NCBI RefSeq assembly: GCF_900496995.4
Contig: NC_044006.1
Span: 40,313,120-40,377,119, forward strand
Source: Aquila chrysaetos chrysaetos
Lineage: Eukaryota > Chordata > Aves > Accipitriformes > Accipitridae
Length of the DNA: 64,000 nucleotides
Reading direction: 5' to 3'
The notes beneath the pieces are model-generated. The model ran no database searches. It had not been told where the DNA came from and saw only the letters and a list, made by a program, of their open reading frames with translations. The translations under genes were made by a program, and so were the position numbers. Positions 47,561 through 59,590 of the stretch are shown piece by piece. How positions within the stretch are numbered: the stretch's first letter is position 1; the number at the start of each line of letters is the position of its first letter.

Positions 47561-50500
47561 CTTTAGATAGCTGTAGGGGATATAGCAATATAATTCTGCT
47601 TTGAAGATCCAGTTAGATGGCATTCTTCTCCTTGCGTGTTTGTGAATTACCTTCCTACTCAGAGTTTTCATCAGTTCCTGGTTATTGGTGGGGGGGTCTG
47701 TTGGCGCTCAAATCTTCCTCCTCACTCTTCTGCAGACCTTGACTCTGTACCTGTCAATAAAGAAAGAAAAAGGCAGCCAGACAGGCTCCTGCGGCTTGTG
47801 CCCTTTGAGCAAGGTTTGGCGGGAGTGCAGCATCGAGGGAAAATGTCGTATCCCCTCCAGCTGCTGCCACTTTGGGGAGATTCAACAGCTGGAGAAGTGC
47901 TCACTTGCGGACCCTTCTGTGAGCCTTCCGCCCAGCCCCATCTCCTTTTCTGACCTCTCCGGCCTCTTCTCAGACAGCAGGGCAGCACCTGCCCAGCCAT
48001 TAGCAGGATCAGGGGAGCAGGCTGCCTTTGCCCTGTCTGTACGCTGCTGCGTGGGGGAGCATGATACTGGCAGCAGCTGAAGGTGGAGCAGAAGAGGCTG
48101 TCGGCTGTCTCCATCTCCAGGTGGGAGGGAGGGGGAGAGAGCAGCAGCCTAGCTGGGTTAGGAAAACGCTCTCCCTCCAGACGTGTGAGTCCAGGCAGGG
48201 CCCTGTGCAAACACAGTTAATCATCTCACAGCATCTCATTTGTACAGATCTGTGCTGTGCAGTGTTTGAGCTTATCGTAAGACACAGTTGCTCCACACGC
48301 TCTGCAAACCACTCTCAGTACCTACCTTCACTTTCACCTCCTTGCAATGTGACTTTAAGCCTTCCTGCAGCCCAGCTATTTATTACCACAGGCACCTCTC
48401 CAAGGTCTCACTAGACCAGAGTTTTGCCCAATACTACACCCGCAATCCTTCCTCCCTCCTGTATCCTAAATTTGACAGTAACACACAGCTCAGGTCTTTC
48501 AAGCACCTTGCTTCGGAAGAGATCCCAAACCTGATACAATTCCTTCCCAGAGTCTCAGGCCAAGTGCCCCTGCAGACCTGTCTCCTTCATTAAGCTCAAA
48601 TGTTGCGTGAGCTTTGAGACTAAGTGTATAAGAAAGTGTAGTCTTACCTCTTGCTTAGAAATAAAATTAATGCGGTACCAATTCACCCAGTTTTGTGCTC
48701 TGTTAGACCTGTTCTGTAGCTTAAACTGACATCAGCTCACAAAGTGGTGAGTTGAGAGCAAAGCTCTGTCTCCTTCGTAACTTCATTTTTAAAAAGTTTT
48801 CCTGAGGAAACAGTATGCACTTATGCTCTTTGTTTCTCTTTTTTTGCAAATTCTTCTCTGTCCTCAGTAACTTCTACATCTTTTGTCCAATTCCAATGGT
48901 ATTTGACAGTGGGAGAGAGATAATTAAGTACGACAACAACTGGTCTCTGGGTGGAGGAGCCCCAAATCGGTGTCTCAGTTGAGGAAACCCTTCAACAGTT
49001 CCCTGTTCAGTCTTGCCTGCCAGCTGCCTTTTCAGTACATGTGTGCTTTGGAGTCAGACACAGCACATCAGGAAACTTCACTCAGTTACCCCGGCAGGCT
49101 TGAAATACTTACACCTGACAGCAATGAGTCTCGCAAAGACAGAGGTGTAAGGAAGAGATCTGAGCTGTTCCACAGCGCTTAGGGAAGTTAATACCTTACA
49201 AACCATTAACTTCATGTAATGTTTTCCTAATCGTGGCTAAAACGCTTCTGCTTTATGGGAGGCAAGTCGTCTCACCCAGGCGGCTCCAAGGACGAGCTGT
49301 AAGGGGGTACGGAGTTGCACCCATCACACCAGAAGATGGGGCTAGCTGAATGGCAGATGGGAATCACGGGTGGATGCCTGTAGTAGGGGACTGCTGCTGC
49401 ACCCACAGCACTCCGCCGAAGACGCCCTCTCCAGTAGCTGGAGGGGTACAAGGTTCCTGCTGAACTTCTGGCTGCAGACAGGCTCCAATGCAGTCAGACA
49501 CAGGTATCTCACCTGCTTCCAGAGGAGCGGAGCTGCATTCCACTCAAGGTGAAATGACCTAGCAGGGAAGTTACGTCAGCTCAAACACAGCCTCCTGGAG
49601 CATCTTTCAAATGACTCTTACTACTCTCTAGTAGTGCCTCATGAGATAAGTCATCATACTCTTGCTGAATGCTTTGAAGCAAAGGGAAGGATTTGGTGTA
49701 ATCCATCCAGACCCATTTTTTTCCTAGGTATGGGAATATAGGCTTCCATTAAAGATAAATATGCTTTTTCTTCTGTTTTAGCAGTCAGTTTTGCAGAGAA
49801 AAGTCTGCTGCCTTTTTATTTCCTTGAATGGTGAATCTGGAACAGAGACGATCAGATCTCAGAGGTGCTGCTCAGCCCCAGGTGCAGCGATGATGGCCAC
49901 AGTAAGTCCGACCTAAGAGATGAAGCGTGCGCAGCACAAGGTGGCACTAATGAGGTATGGAGGGGACAGTGTCCTTTTACCTCCATGCTCAGTATGCCCC
50001 TGAGGATGCTGGACATCGGTTAATCAGTTAGCCAAGACAAACATGAACAATTCATTAGATATTTGTATTTTAAGATGCAGAATCATACTCTTCCCTCTGT
50101 CCAACAGATTAGAAACTTCTGCTCTCCAAAGACACTAAGCACGGGTATTTCTGAACACACTGCTTTGTACTGTCATCGAATCCTTAGGATGGGACATGTG
50201 TTGAAGACTCTGGACTGTGAGACATGTCAAAGCTACCAGTATGCCCATGATAGCGGGAAAGGGAGAAGCAGAAGCAGAATGACTTGCTTGTCTTCCTACA
50301 AAAATATAAAAAAGGGTACTAAAATACTGTTCCTGCCTTAAAAAAATAACTCATTACTGAACTCACCAGAAAAACTAAAGAAAATAATTTGTTAGTCAAA
50401 TGTCTGTGTTCAAGGGAGTGGAAAAGTGCTCTGATGGCATTGATTCTTGGATATTGATTGGATTGATACTGCGATTCATTGCTTGCTTGGACGTTTTACA

Positions 50501-50726
50501 AAGAGGTGGTTCAGGGTGATCGCAGAAACTAAGTGTGTGCATAGCCTTGGCTGTGGTAGTATGGGTATCCAAGTGCCAATCTGAAACTGCTGACATTCAG
50601 TAAAACTGTTCCAAGTTTTCCAAGTAGGAAAGTTTCCAGCAATGTCAGGATGGTAATTAGCGATTGATTTTCATTTGGCAGCTTGCCATGTGGTCAGAGT
50701 GACAGACACCAGAACTCTTTAACACA
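47561..50726. other. Intergenic DNA between PRR15 and CHN2, no gene recognised
   Basis: The part at 47.64-48.3 kb is more GC-rich and has overlapping open stretches on both strands (47685-48080 plus, 131 codons; 48210-47722 minus, 162 codons), but no protein I know. The rest is AT-rich with short frames only. No mobile element was recognised. Confidence 0.5.
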
Positions 50727-50732
50727 TTTAAT
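50727..50732 (-). terminator. CHN2: Candidate CHN2 polyadenylation signal ATTAAA
   Basis: TTTAAT on the plus strand reads ATTAAA on the minus strand, followed by GT-rich DNA (GGTGTCTGTC). It would give a 3' UTR of about 1.65 kb. I found no AATAAA on the minus strand between here and the stop codon, which makes this the best candidate; variant signals such as TATAAA near 51410 and 51905 could end shorter forms. Confidence 0.35.
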
Positions 50733-52393
50733 GGGATTTTTCCTTCCATTTACACTATCATAAATTACAAAGCATATTTCACTTCACAAAATAAAACCAT
50801 TTCCAGATCATTTTTATGACAGTATTAAGTAGTACATAACCTACAACAAATAGTCCTGTACAAGGCAGGAGGATCTATGGAAGTATTGGGAACTCAGACT
50901 ATTTAGCATTTGCTCTGCAATCTGGATTAATCTATCTAGCCCTTAGTTATTTCTCTAGAAGACAACAAATTTACAGTCATACCCTCCACCTCCTTTCATT
51001 ATCATAGTTACACATATTTTTCAATTTGAATAGAAACATGTGCTCCCTGAAATAATTCAGGAAACTGCGTCACTGAGTTACCAAGCATATGATACAAATG
51101 ATCAAGATGAGGGATTATTAGAATTTTTTTTTGTATTGAAAATTGAGTTTGGTAGTAAACTATGTTGATTTTCTATGCTTGCAGAAACATCTCATGCTGA
51201 GAAACAGTTTTAACATTAGGAATAAGTTGCAGTTAGACTATGAACTCTGTAGGTCAATGTTTATGAGGGGAGAAAAATATTAAAATTTGGTAATAATTAA
51301 ATTTACCAACTCCCACATTTCCTACACATTCTTTCTTTTTTTTTTTTAACAAACCATCAGGAAACACATTCAAGATAAATACCTACATTTTTAGCAGATT
51401 TACCGTACGTTTATAAATACAGAAACATGACAAAACATAACTCGATTTTTACAGAAAAACCAAATCCTTCATAATTAACCCAAAAAAGTGCTAACTTTTC
51501 AACAAGGCCAGAAAATATCCAGTGTCCCAGCATCACTTAACTTACATATTACTGTAATCCAAGAAAAATCTGGCATGTGAAACTGATACTACCACCAGGA
51601 CTTTTGAAAAATTCTCAATACCATATTTTACATGGGAGTAAAAAAAAAAAAGAAGAGAAAATACTATATGTTTTTGGAAATAGCAAATGGCTAAAAGTGT
51701 ACAATCTTAGGATGCTAGTGCCTAAATGTTCAAAAAAGCCTAAGGAAAGCTGGAATACATACAAGAAAAGAATTCTCCTTTAAAACACTTGCAATGAAAG
51801 AGGTATGTCAGGATAATACTGCATTAGTGGTAATTGTTTTCAATATATCATAGCAAAAATGCAGGAAAGAATTACGTGGAAAATAATCAATGCACCGCAT
51901 TGATTTATAGTTTGCTAAAATAAAATGCCATTCTTTCAGCTAGGTAAAGTAAAAATATCTTTATAATATAGGTTCTGTTTCACAATTGACATATATAATT
52001 ATGTCTCATGGAGAGGGAAATGTATAGGCGTATACAAGTAACACTGATTAAGTACCTTTTTGCTTCTCTAGCCATATTAAAATATGTTTTGTGTTTCTTA
52101 ATAAGTTAACAATAAAATCGTCTGCAACTTCTCAAAACAAATATACATCTGAGGCAAGGCAAAAGATACAAGGTAAGAGGATTTTTTCTGACCTTTTTTT
52201 CCCTTCTACAAAGAGGCATATGTCTATGAGACATAGGCTTTCCCTAAACATTTTGGCATCCATCTGCAACTTTGCAGAAATTGAAGTGCAGTCAAGGAAC
52301 TTTTCCTTTATGTTTAAAAAAATTTAAAGAAATGTTGTTTTCCTTCAAACTAATTATTTTAACACAAATGGCTTTGAAGATATGCGCCTCTGT
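50733..52393 (-). other. CHN2: Putative CHN2 3' untranslated region
   Basis: AT-rich DNA directly after the CHN2 stop codon, with A/T runs but no recognisable mobile element. Its extent depends on the ATTAAA at 50732-50727. Transcript data are needed to fix the end. Confidence 0.4.
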
Positions 52394-52565
52394 CTAAAAG
52401 AGAACATCTTCATTTTCTATTAAAATCTGCACAATTAACTTCTGGTACCGCATGTCATTCAGCGTAGCAAGGGTACTGTCCTCTGGAGGTCTCATTAAAG
52501 TGGGCCCAAACACTATTCCCAGGTTTTCAGCATTCATAAAATTCTCCTTTTCATGCAAGGTAACC
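52394..52565 (-). CDS. CHN2: CHN2 last coding exon (beta-chimaerin C terminus)
   Basis: Encodes the last 56 residues of beta-chimaerin and a TAG stop (52396-52394). The protein starts [20 protein letters not shown], continues [12 protein letters not shown] and ends [17 protein letters not shown] is the conserved RhoGAP helix motif; its Asn is one of the residues that contact the GTPase switch region in this family. The acceptor TATTTTAG|GG at 52566/52565 is clear, and the first base completes a lysine codon split with the upstream exon, giving [28 protein letters not shown] fits CHN2 rather than its paralogue CHN1, and the PRR15 neighbour supports this. Chimaerins bind diacylglycerol through an upstream C1 domain and stimulate GTP hydrolysis by Rac at membranes. 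Confidence 0.95.
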
Positions 52566-55489
52566 CTAAAATAGAAAAAAAAAAGAAAAAAAGTAAGTAG
52601 TTGTTTACTTCCCAGAAGAAAAGAATATATGCATCTTAATCTGTAGTACTGCTTCACATCAAGCATTGGTAGATAATGACACTTTTCAGTAACAATTTTT
52701 ACTTTCACTCAATATAGGAGCTGTTTCCACAGCAAGTACAATGCAGCTACGGTGGGGCTGTGATTTCCAGTGCCTTTAAACACCCTTCATGCGACTCTTA
52801 AGTGATTTTTCCATGTGGCTATCCATTAGGGTATAAGAATTAGTGGCAGTTGCTTTTTTGAAAAGCATAATAACGATTTAAATGATGATGTATGGAGCAG
52901 TGCCCTACGCTACAGTAACTACAGTTCTCTGGCACATTGTGCTTGGTGTGCATCACACCAGAGGTGTGGATGTGCTTCCCAAATACGAACCCAGACTTTC
53001 TTTTGATTACCAATGACCCCCACGCTCTCCCAGACATGCTTCCAGCCTGCAGGAACCCATCCCTTCACACCTTTCTGCCTTGCTGGCTGCCTCAGGCCAA
53101 CCAACAGCTGAGTGATTCTGATTACTTGTTATACTTTAGGAGTAGGCTGAATCCTGGAGCAGCCTGGCAATCGCCACCTATCCTTGACAGAGAAGAGAGG
53201 CACTTCTAGGAAGGAGCCCAGGCTGTTCTGTTGCCTGACATGGGTCCTATAATGTAAATACAAGAATAGGTGTATGTGTGGCTGGAGCAAAGACCACCCA
53301 GGATTGGCCAAGCTGCAGAGAAGTCAGCCCTGACTGGAAAATCAGTCAGGCCTGCTGGAAAATGCAAGGTGTGCTCAAGGTTCTCCTCCTGGTAATAGAG
53401 CTGGATCACATCAGTGTTGTCCCATCAAGACTTTGGCATTTGAGTTGGGTCCTGAGAGTGCTCTTGCACTGCAGTGTAGAGACAGCCATGGTCCCTCGAT
53501 CGGCCACGGTCCCTCATGGACCAGACACTTGCTGCTACCAAGTAGAGCGTGGGTGAAGTTTCACATCTCCTCCACACACAACTCCTCTGCCAGGGTGGAG
53601 CACATCTGGTTTTGGAGCCAGCTCTCCTGGCAACAGCTGAGACCACCCCCGGCTGTGGTAATTCCTAGCTGGGCAGCAGTGGATTCACTCATGCCATCGG
53701 GGGAGCACAAAGAGGCTGAAACCAGAAGTAATCTGGTCTTCCCTTGTTTGCAAGGTCCTTTTATGACTAGGTTTTGCTTCTGCTATTGGGTATCTGCAAA
53801 GAGTGGCTCTGTCACAGAAAAACACTGCTCCTCTTTGCTTTCAGGACAGAAGTCCATTAGTGCCCCTACTCACAGGTACATCCTCATCTTCTAGCACAGA
53901 TGTTAGCTGTGCTTTGCAAGGAAAAAAGACAAACCAAGGCTGCCTAGCCCAAGCCACCTCTGTGCAAGTGTACGTATAACACTCTGCTTTCCATCTGTGG
54001 ATGTATGCAGCACAGATGTTGAACAGCTATGTAATGCTACATACATCTTACTGGCACCTCTGCTCAGGAGCGTGGGGCTTGCTGCATGGCCTGGGGTGAA
54101 CACAGAGAAGATTCACAGCCTCACTGCAATGTCAGCATGGATGGAGTTCTATGCATTTCACCACAGGGGGGACTGCTCATGCTATTGTATTTCCTCCAAT
54201 CTTGAGAAAAAAGTTATCTGATAACTGAAGAAAACAATTAATTGACTGACAAACTCATTTTTCATTGCTGACATTGTCCTCTGCTGGATTTTCCTGTGCT
54301 TTTAACAACAGTTCAGTGCCGTTTCTCTTCTGTTGAGAAACAGCGCTGGTGTAGAGGCTGTGATCCTGCAGTCTTTACATAGACTCTTTGACACTGGCGC
54401 ATGTTTTCTCCATGCAGGAAGAGCCCAATGGGGCTGGAGTTGGGACTCCTTGTTTAATCTACAGAACAGCATAGTCTGAACCTAAAAGATCTTCTATCTT
54501 TCGCATTCAGATCTCTCCGACAGATTCTCCATAGGAACTGACATGTGCTTGATTTCTGTGCAGATGCTGAAAGCTACGATTTGGGAAAGGAGAGGAAATT
54601 CATTGCATGACTTGCAGGTATTTGAGAGAGAAAGCTTAACCAGCTGTTTGGACTATTTTTGTCTCATCAGTAGTTCAGCTCAACAGCTGAACCAAAGCCT
54701 GTACTGCAGTTCATGAAAAAGAAGGAAGGCAAGTCAATACTTGTCTATGAAAAATTTGCTGCCAGGACATGAAAGTACTGATTCTGTATGCAGCTGGCTT
54801 GTCTACAGCCTCCATGGGCCTTCTTAAAAGCCAACATGGTTCATCCTGAGTTGTCCATCCATATGTGCTGACAAGGGTGGATATTTGCACATCTCATTTC
54901 CGCAGAGTCCAAAGAAGTTCCTGCATGCCCAGGTAATGTCTCATCGGAAGGAAAAATTACTCAGTTGTAATGACCTGAGCCGACTCAAAATGAGGAAAAG
55001 TCTCTGCATAATGAGAACCTGATTGAGCATGAAATGCACTTCACACAAGCTCTCTGATGCAATTTTATGTGAGCTGAAGTATTTCTCTTTTTAGGTTGGC
55101 ATTAATAGTGCAGAATAGTGCACACAGAAAATACTCCAAATTCGCAACTGTGTTGCAAGTAGTGGGACAACTAAGAAGAGAACAAGGATTTGCTGTATAA
55201 AAGGTGAGTAGTTGTATTCCTGCCTTAACCCCTTTTCTGTTGTTTCCAAGTAGCACCATAAACTTTAACCAGAGACAAGGGACATCTTGGGCAACATATC
55301 CTTAAATGAAGTCCTGCTTTGAGATGACATGCCAGTCTTTATTCAGCTTCATTTTTTAAAAACTTGCAAAGATGACTTCCTGAGGCATGTAAATACCCAA
55401 AGTAGCGAAGTGGAGTTAGCATGGTTTTGAAAAACAGTTTTGCTTGAAATTAGTGGAAGTGAGGCACCCTCTTTGGAGCACTTCATAAT

Positions 55490-55582
55490 TTTTCTAGGTA
55501 CCTACCTGAAAACTTGGAAAACTCAGCAGTACACTCCCAAGTCACTTTCAGAAATGAAATTTAGGCACTTTTGAAAATTTTG
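55490..55582. repeat. Possible old palindromic DNA-transposon-like repeat
   Basis: CTAGGTACCTACCTGAAAAC, then AAGTCACTTTCAGAAATG, then TTTAGGCACTTTTGAAAATT resemble the two arms of a common amniote palindromic repeat with AGGCACCTAA and TTTTGAAAATTTT boxes. Identification is from memory of the pattern and boundaries are approximate. Confidence 0.4.
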
Positions 55583-55632
55583 TATGCCTTATGAAGCCTT
55601 ATGTATGCCTTATGTATGCGTCATGTATGCCT
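55583..55632 (+). repeat. Short tandem repeat of TATGTATGCCT
   Basis: About four imperfect copies of an 11-bp TATGTATGCCT-like unit in a row, with one longer copy (TATGCCTTATGAAGCC) at the left and one variant (TATGCGTCA) near the right. Confidence 0.75.
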
Positions 55633-56190
55633 ACAGAAGCTTTGGAAAGCAAATGAGGCAGAGTGTGTTTAAAACCAAAAGAGATATAACTGATAAGGGC
55701 CTGTATTTCTTTTACTAGTTATATAAAAATAGGTCCTGCTTGATTCTTGGCTTAACTGTGATGTGAGCAAACAACTTGTATGAACGACAGCTCTTTCCTT
55801 TTAGGGTTATCGTTCAAGACGACAAATCGGGAGGTAAGGGGAGGCAGAAGCAAAGCATGATCAAGTGACTTACTGCAGCACATCTGGCACATCGCTGAAG
55901 TACCTACCATTCTGGTATTTGGCAGATATCATCTACCTCAGAGAAGCATGACAAATCTCAATTAACTCTTCAAAGGTTTGCAATGATCTGCCAGCAAAAG
56001 GATCTATACTATGTATGTGCATAGCTTATATGCATTTATACAAACATAGCTTGTCTGCTTATTTGCAACATTATTGTTTTAGTGGCAGTGCCCTAATGGA
56101 AGCTTTATTGGTACTTTCTGTGATGTCTCTCTTTCAAAGCAGAAAATTGTTAAGCTCTTCAAGAACTATCCTGCATGCCAATTAACTCAC

Positions 56191-56296
56191 TTTTTGAGAT
56201 GAATCATTAGGTATCTAAGTGTCTCGTAGTGAGCAGCAGGGAGTAACATCAACACTTCATGTATTGCTTCTAGTCGTTCATCAGGATTGGAGATTT
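56191..56296 (-). CDS. CHN2: CHN2 coding exon (RhoGAP middle part)
   Basis: A 106-bp exon with acceptor TTTTTACAG|AA (56297/56296) and donor AA|GTGAGT (56191/56190). It encodes [20 protein letters not shown] then [14 protein letters not shown]. Both flanking codons are split: the first two bases finish a lysine begun in the 58-kb exon and the last two begin a lysine finished in the 52.5-kb exon. The leucine-rich stretch followed by [12 protein letters not shown] is a helical part of the RhoGAP fold that is typical of chimaerins. Phase agrees on both sides, so the three exons read through without a stop. Confidence 0.96.
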
Positions 56297-58205
56297 CTGT
56301 AAAAACACCAAACAGGATTAATGTTAATAGGGCTTTCCATTTGTAAACAGCAATAATTCAGGAAGCTAACTTATTATTATGGAGTCATTTACAAGCCATT
56401 GACTGTGCTTGGAGGGATAAATATTAAACTCATAAACATGGAGCTTATCAGCAACTTCTGCATCCTCAAAAAAAAAAAGGCTTTACAAAGAAATCAGCAA
56501 CAAAGACCACCCAATAGCTGTCTCTATGGTCTGTAGCTCTATCTACAGGCTTGTATAGGTACAGTACCTGAGCTTCGTTATGTGCTTGATAATACTCTGC
56601 CCAGAACTGACTCTTTAAAATCTTACATAAGATTACTTCCATTAGCCTTCAAAACCAGATGGGAGTGTGGATATATGCTTTTAGAGACTATGCTTGAATA
56701 TATAAATTTAGCCAGAGATTGAAATGGCATGGAATTACACAAACAAAGATTTCTGAATGTATTTAAATATGTAGGTATCCGTGATCGGAGAGCATCAGTA
56801 AAACTGTTTGGCAATCTCTCTAAAAATCTGAGCAGGATTTACATTCATATACATGAAAAGTATAGATTCCCAAGCTGTGAACTGAGTCAGAGTTATATTT
56901 GCTGCATGACTTTTCATACAAATGGCACCAGCAGCCCAAAATTTTAGAAGATTAAGAATCTCTGTGTCCTGCTTTTAAGAGACCGGTGTATTGACATGAC
57001 AGGAACTGCTTCCTCTGGGCATGTTCTTTACAGGACAAGTGACAAGCAAGAATAATTTCTCTGCCAAGGAGGAAGAGGAGAGTGCAGGAGAGAGGTATGT
57101 GTGGTTGCATGGGGACTGCAAGGTGGGGTAAGCCAGAGGGTAAGGGAAGGCAGCACAGTCACACAGACAGACCACTATTCCTGCTGCTTATTGATATACT
57201 GGGTGCCATTTCAAAATTACTACGGATATTTTTTAAAGAAGAAAGCATCTACTTCGTAGATACCTCATGTCTTTGACATCTTTGCTAATAATCTGATTTT
57301 GATGCAATCCGTCTGGTGAGTTTTCATTAGGGACTATCATTATGTGGAATGCTACTCCCCAGAGAGTAGAATTTGAGGCAAATCTCAGCTTGCTCTGCCA
57401 ACATTATGGCAACGAATGCTGCTGTCCTCCTCCCTCCCTGACAGCGTGCACCCACGACCTGCCGGCTCTGGGCAGGGGGTAACTGCCCGTGCCTCCCATC
57501 CAGACACGGGTTAGATACTGTAGGACTTAACGAACAGGGGATGCACCTGAACTGTGGGGCAGATGTGCTTTGTGGGGTGTCTCACTGCCCTGATCCCTCA
57601 CGGACTGAAGGAGGGGATGTGCTTGTCTGCAGCGCAGTTTTGCTGCCAAAGGAGGCCAGGGTATGGGAGATGGGGAAAATGGTGGGGAAATGGGACACAC
57701 CCTCAAGGCTCACACTGTTCACGTCAACCCTGACCCCTCACTGATCACCCCATCTTGCATGCATCTGGAAGCCAGTGCTGCGGCCGTAACACCGGCCCTG
57801 GGATCCTCCCAGTGCCAGATGCAGTCCTTGCAGCGGCACTGGACATTCTGCCTGTTGGCACAGAATTTGGGTCGTTTACAAGAAAAGAACAGGCGATTCC
57901 ATTCAAAACTCCATGCCAGGGCTCATCATAGCTTCACTGACTGAGACTGAAACCATGCCTTCTGAAACTGGTCAGTTATTTTGATACCCTATGTTTACTT
58001 TTATTTTTTAACCTGAATGATGTCCCATCTGATTAACAATCAGGCAAAAGTTTTATGTGAAAGAAGGACATGGCAGTGAAGAAATGAACAGAACAATGCC
58101 CTTACTTCCAAATTGTTGTCTGTCTTGCCTTTTTCTTTAACGTGGACAGCTTTATGGATGGGAAATGTAATTAAAGATCGGTACAAATTACTATGCAATA
58201 CTTAC
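56297..58205 (-). other. CHN2: CHN2 intron, about 1.9 kb
   Basis: Bounded by a GTAAGT donor (58205) and a TTTACAG acceptor (56297) on the minus strand. A 300-bp part at 57.4-57.9 kb is GC-richer than the rest. No mobile element or nested gene was recognised. Confidence 0.85.
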
Positions 58206-58343
58206 TTGCTGCCTCTATGAACTTTGAATAGGTGTCGTAGGTGATCACGGGAATTGGTAAGTCTCTGAAGTATAGCTTCAGTGCTCCAGCAATGATGTTT
58301 ATGTCTGGATAAATACTGGCAGAAATATCAGCCTTGTCACCAT
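58206..58343 (-). CDS. CHN2: CHN2 coding exon (RhoGAP domain, LPxP motif)
   Basis: A 138-bp exon with acceptor TTTTCTAG|AT (58344/58343) and donor CAA|GTAAGT (58206/58205). It encodes [20 protein letters not shown] then [20 protein letters not shown] and FIEAA. The [11 protein letters not shown] segment is the RhoGAP landmark K-x-x-x-R-x-LP-x-P. The exon starts with the last two bases of a codon that must begin in the next exon upstream, outside the window. The arginine finger (in an LYRVSG-type motif) belongs to that missing upstream part and is not seen here. Together the three exons give 137 complete residues. Confidence 0.96.
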
Positions 58344-58761
58344 CTAGAAAAGGAGGAAGAAATCTTTTTGAAACCAGGCTAATTTTGACTGAAGCAAGGC
58401 TAGGCTTCTAATTCAGATTTATTGTGTTCAACCTGACAAGAAAAAACAACCTGAAAGCATTTGGAAGGCTTTAATGAGAATATATTGCTACCAACGTTAC
58501 AGTATATGAATGAGGAATGGTAGTTTCTTTATCTTTTAGTAAACAATTTATTTGCTTACATCTTTTGGAGGGGCTGGTGATTTCATCAGCAATATCTGCA
58601 GTGTACCATCTCACACATAATGTTTTAATGTTGGATGAAAAATCATGTTAATAATATATTTATTGAATGTGGTCCATTTATTCACTGAAAATAAGCTATT
58701 AATAACTTGTTCTGGTGTTGTATTTTGTATCCGCAGATCAATGCACAGGAGTATGGACCAT

Positions 58762-58882
58762 TCTTTTCATTTTCACTTGGGGAAACAGAGGCACAGAGAA
58801 ATAACATAAATTTCCAATGACCCTCAGGAGACCAGTAGGAAAAATCAGAGTAAACATCCAAATCTCGTAAGTCTTGCACCAA
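58762..58882 (-). repeat. MIR-like ancient SINE
   Basis: CATTTTCACTTGGGGAAACA then GAGGCACAGAGAAATAAC matches the antisense MIR core (the familiar GAGGAAACTGAGGCACAGAG stretch). GACCCTCAGGAGACCAGTAG and CCAAATCT follow where the rest of the core is expected. SINE sense is the minus strand. Confidence 0.65.
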
Positions 58883-59419
58883 TCTATCTATACTGATTAG
58901 CTAGTAATAAAGCCGCCTTATTTTCTGGAAGTCCTCTAATGTCTTAATATTTGACTTATTTAAATTATAGCAACAATTTGAATTTAAATAGACATGCTAT
59001 GGCATTTAGCTATACAATTTATTCTGAAATGTGGATCACAATTTGTTTAATGAATATGGATACTTGTAATGCAGAACAGCTAAATAGATGAATTATGCAA
59101 CTGAAATGACATACATTTTGTTTGCCACATATTATAACACAGTTAGTCAGAACTCCATTACGGAGCACTTTTAATCACATGAACTTAACATTTACAAGTG
59201 TTGCTGATAAGCCCTTGACCAACTCATGGCTTGCAACGAGTGAAGTTACAAGAACTAGCAGCCAAGGCTGGATCACTATTATTTTTCAAGTTCAAATGAC
59301 TGCATCTGTTCTGTACTACCTAGTACCCTCATAGCCACATTTTCCTCCAGACTGAGAAATTCTGCTGTCCTCCCCTCCTGGGGCCTGTCTTTGGCCATCT
59401 TCCAGTAGAAAGATGGGGT

Positions 59420-59590
59420 AGGACACTGGTCAAGCAGTGGCTGAGGCTGTCTGGATTTAACCCCCAGCTTTACCTCAGGCTTCTTTGAGATCAGTTACAC
59501 CCCGTAGTCCTTATTCCCCACCTTTCAAGTGAGGATAACAGCGCTTCCCTTGCAGGAGGTGGTGAAGATTAGGACCGTACGGTGAGTGGC
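59420..59590 (+). repeat. MIR-like ancient SINE
   Basis: CACTGGTCAAGCAGTGGCTG, GTCTGGATTTAACCCCCAGC, GATCAGTTACACC, CCTTATTCCCCACCTTTCAA and GAGGATAACAGCGCTTCCCT, then GGAGGTGGTGAAGATTAGGA, follow the MIR consensus over nearly its whole length. It is moderately diverged. An apparent exon-like stretch between CTTGCAG and GTGAGT at 59553-59586 lies inside it and is explained by the SINE. Confidence 0.7.

Larger units (their letters stand above)
52566..56190 (-). other. CHN2: CHN2 intron, about 3.6 kb
   Basis: Bounded by a GTGAGT donor (56190) and a TTTTAG acceptor (52566) on the minus strand. Open stretches on both strands at 52.9-54.2 kb, the longest 53433-53894 plus (153 codons), have no recognisable domain. 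The intron also holds a short tandem repeat and a possible old palindromic repeat near 55.5 kb, listed separately. Confidence 0.85.

Noticed and set aside
52394-52565. CHN1 (alpha-chimaerin) as the identity of the RhoGAP exons
   Set aside because: The C-terminal residues fit the CHN2 pattern better than the CHN1 pattern as I know them, and the PRR15 neighbour is the CHN2 neighbour in human.
53433-53894. 153-codon plus-strand open stretch in a CHN2 intron
   Set aside because: It lies antisense inside the intron, has no recognisable domain, and overlaps other open stretches in several frames.
59553-59586. Exon-like stretch between CTTGCAG and GTGAGT on the plus strand
   Set aside because: It falls within a MIR-like SINE and encodes only about 11 residues; the splice-like motifs are coincidental.
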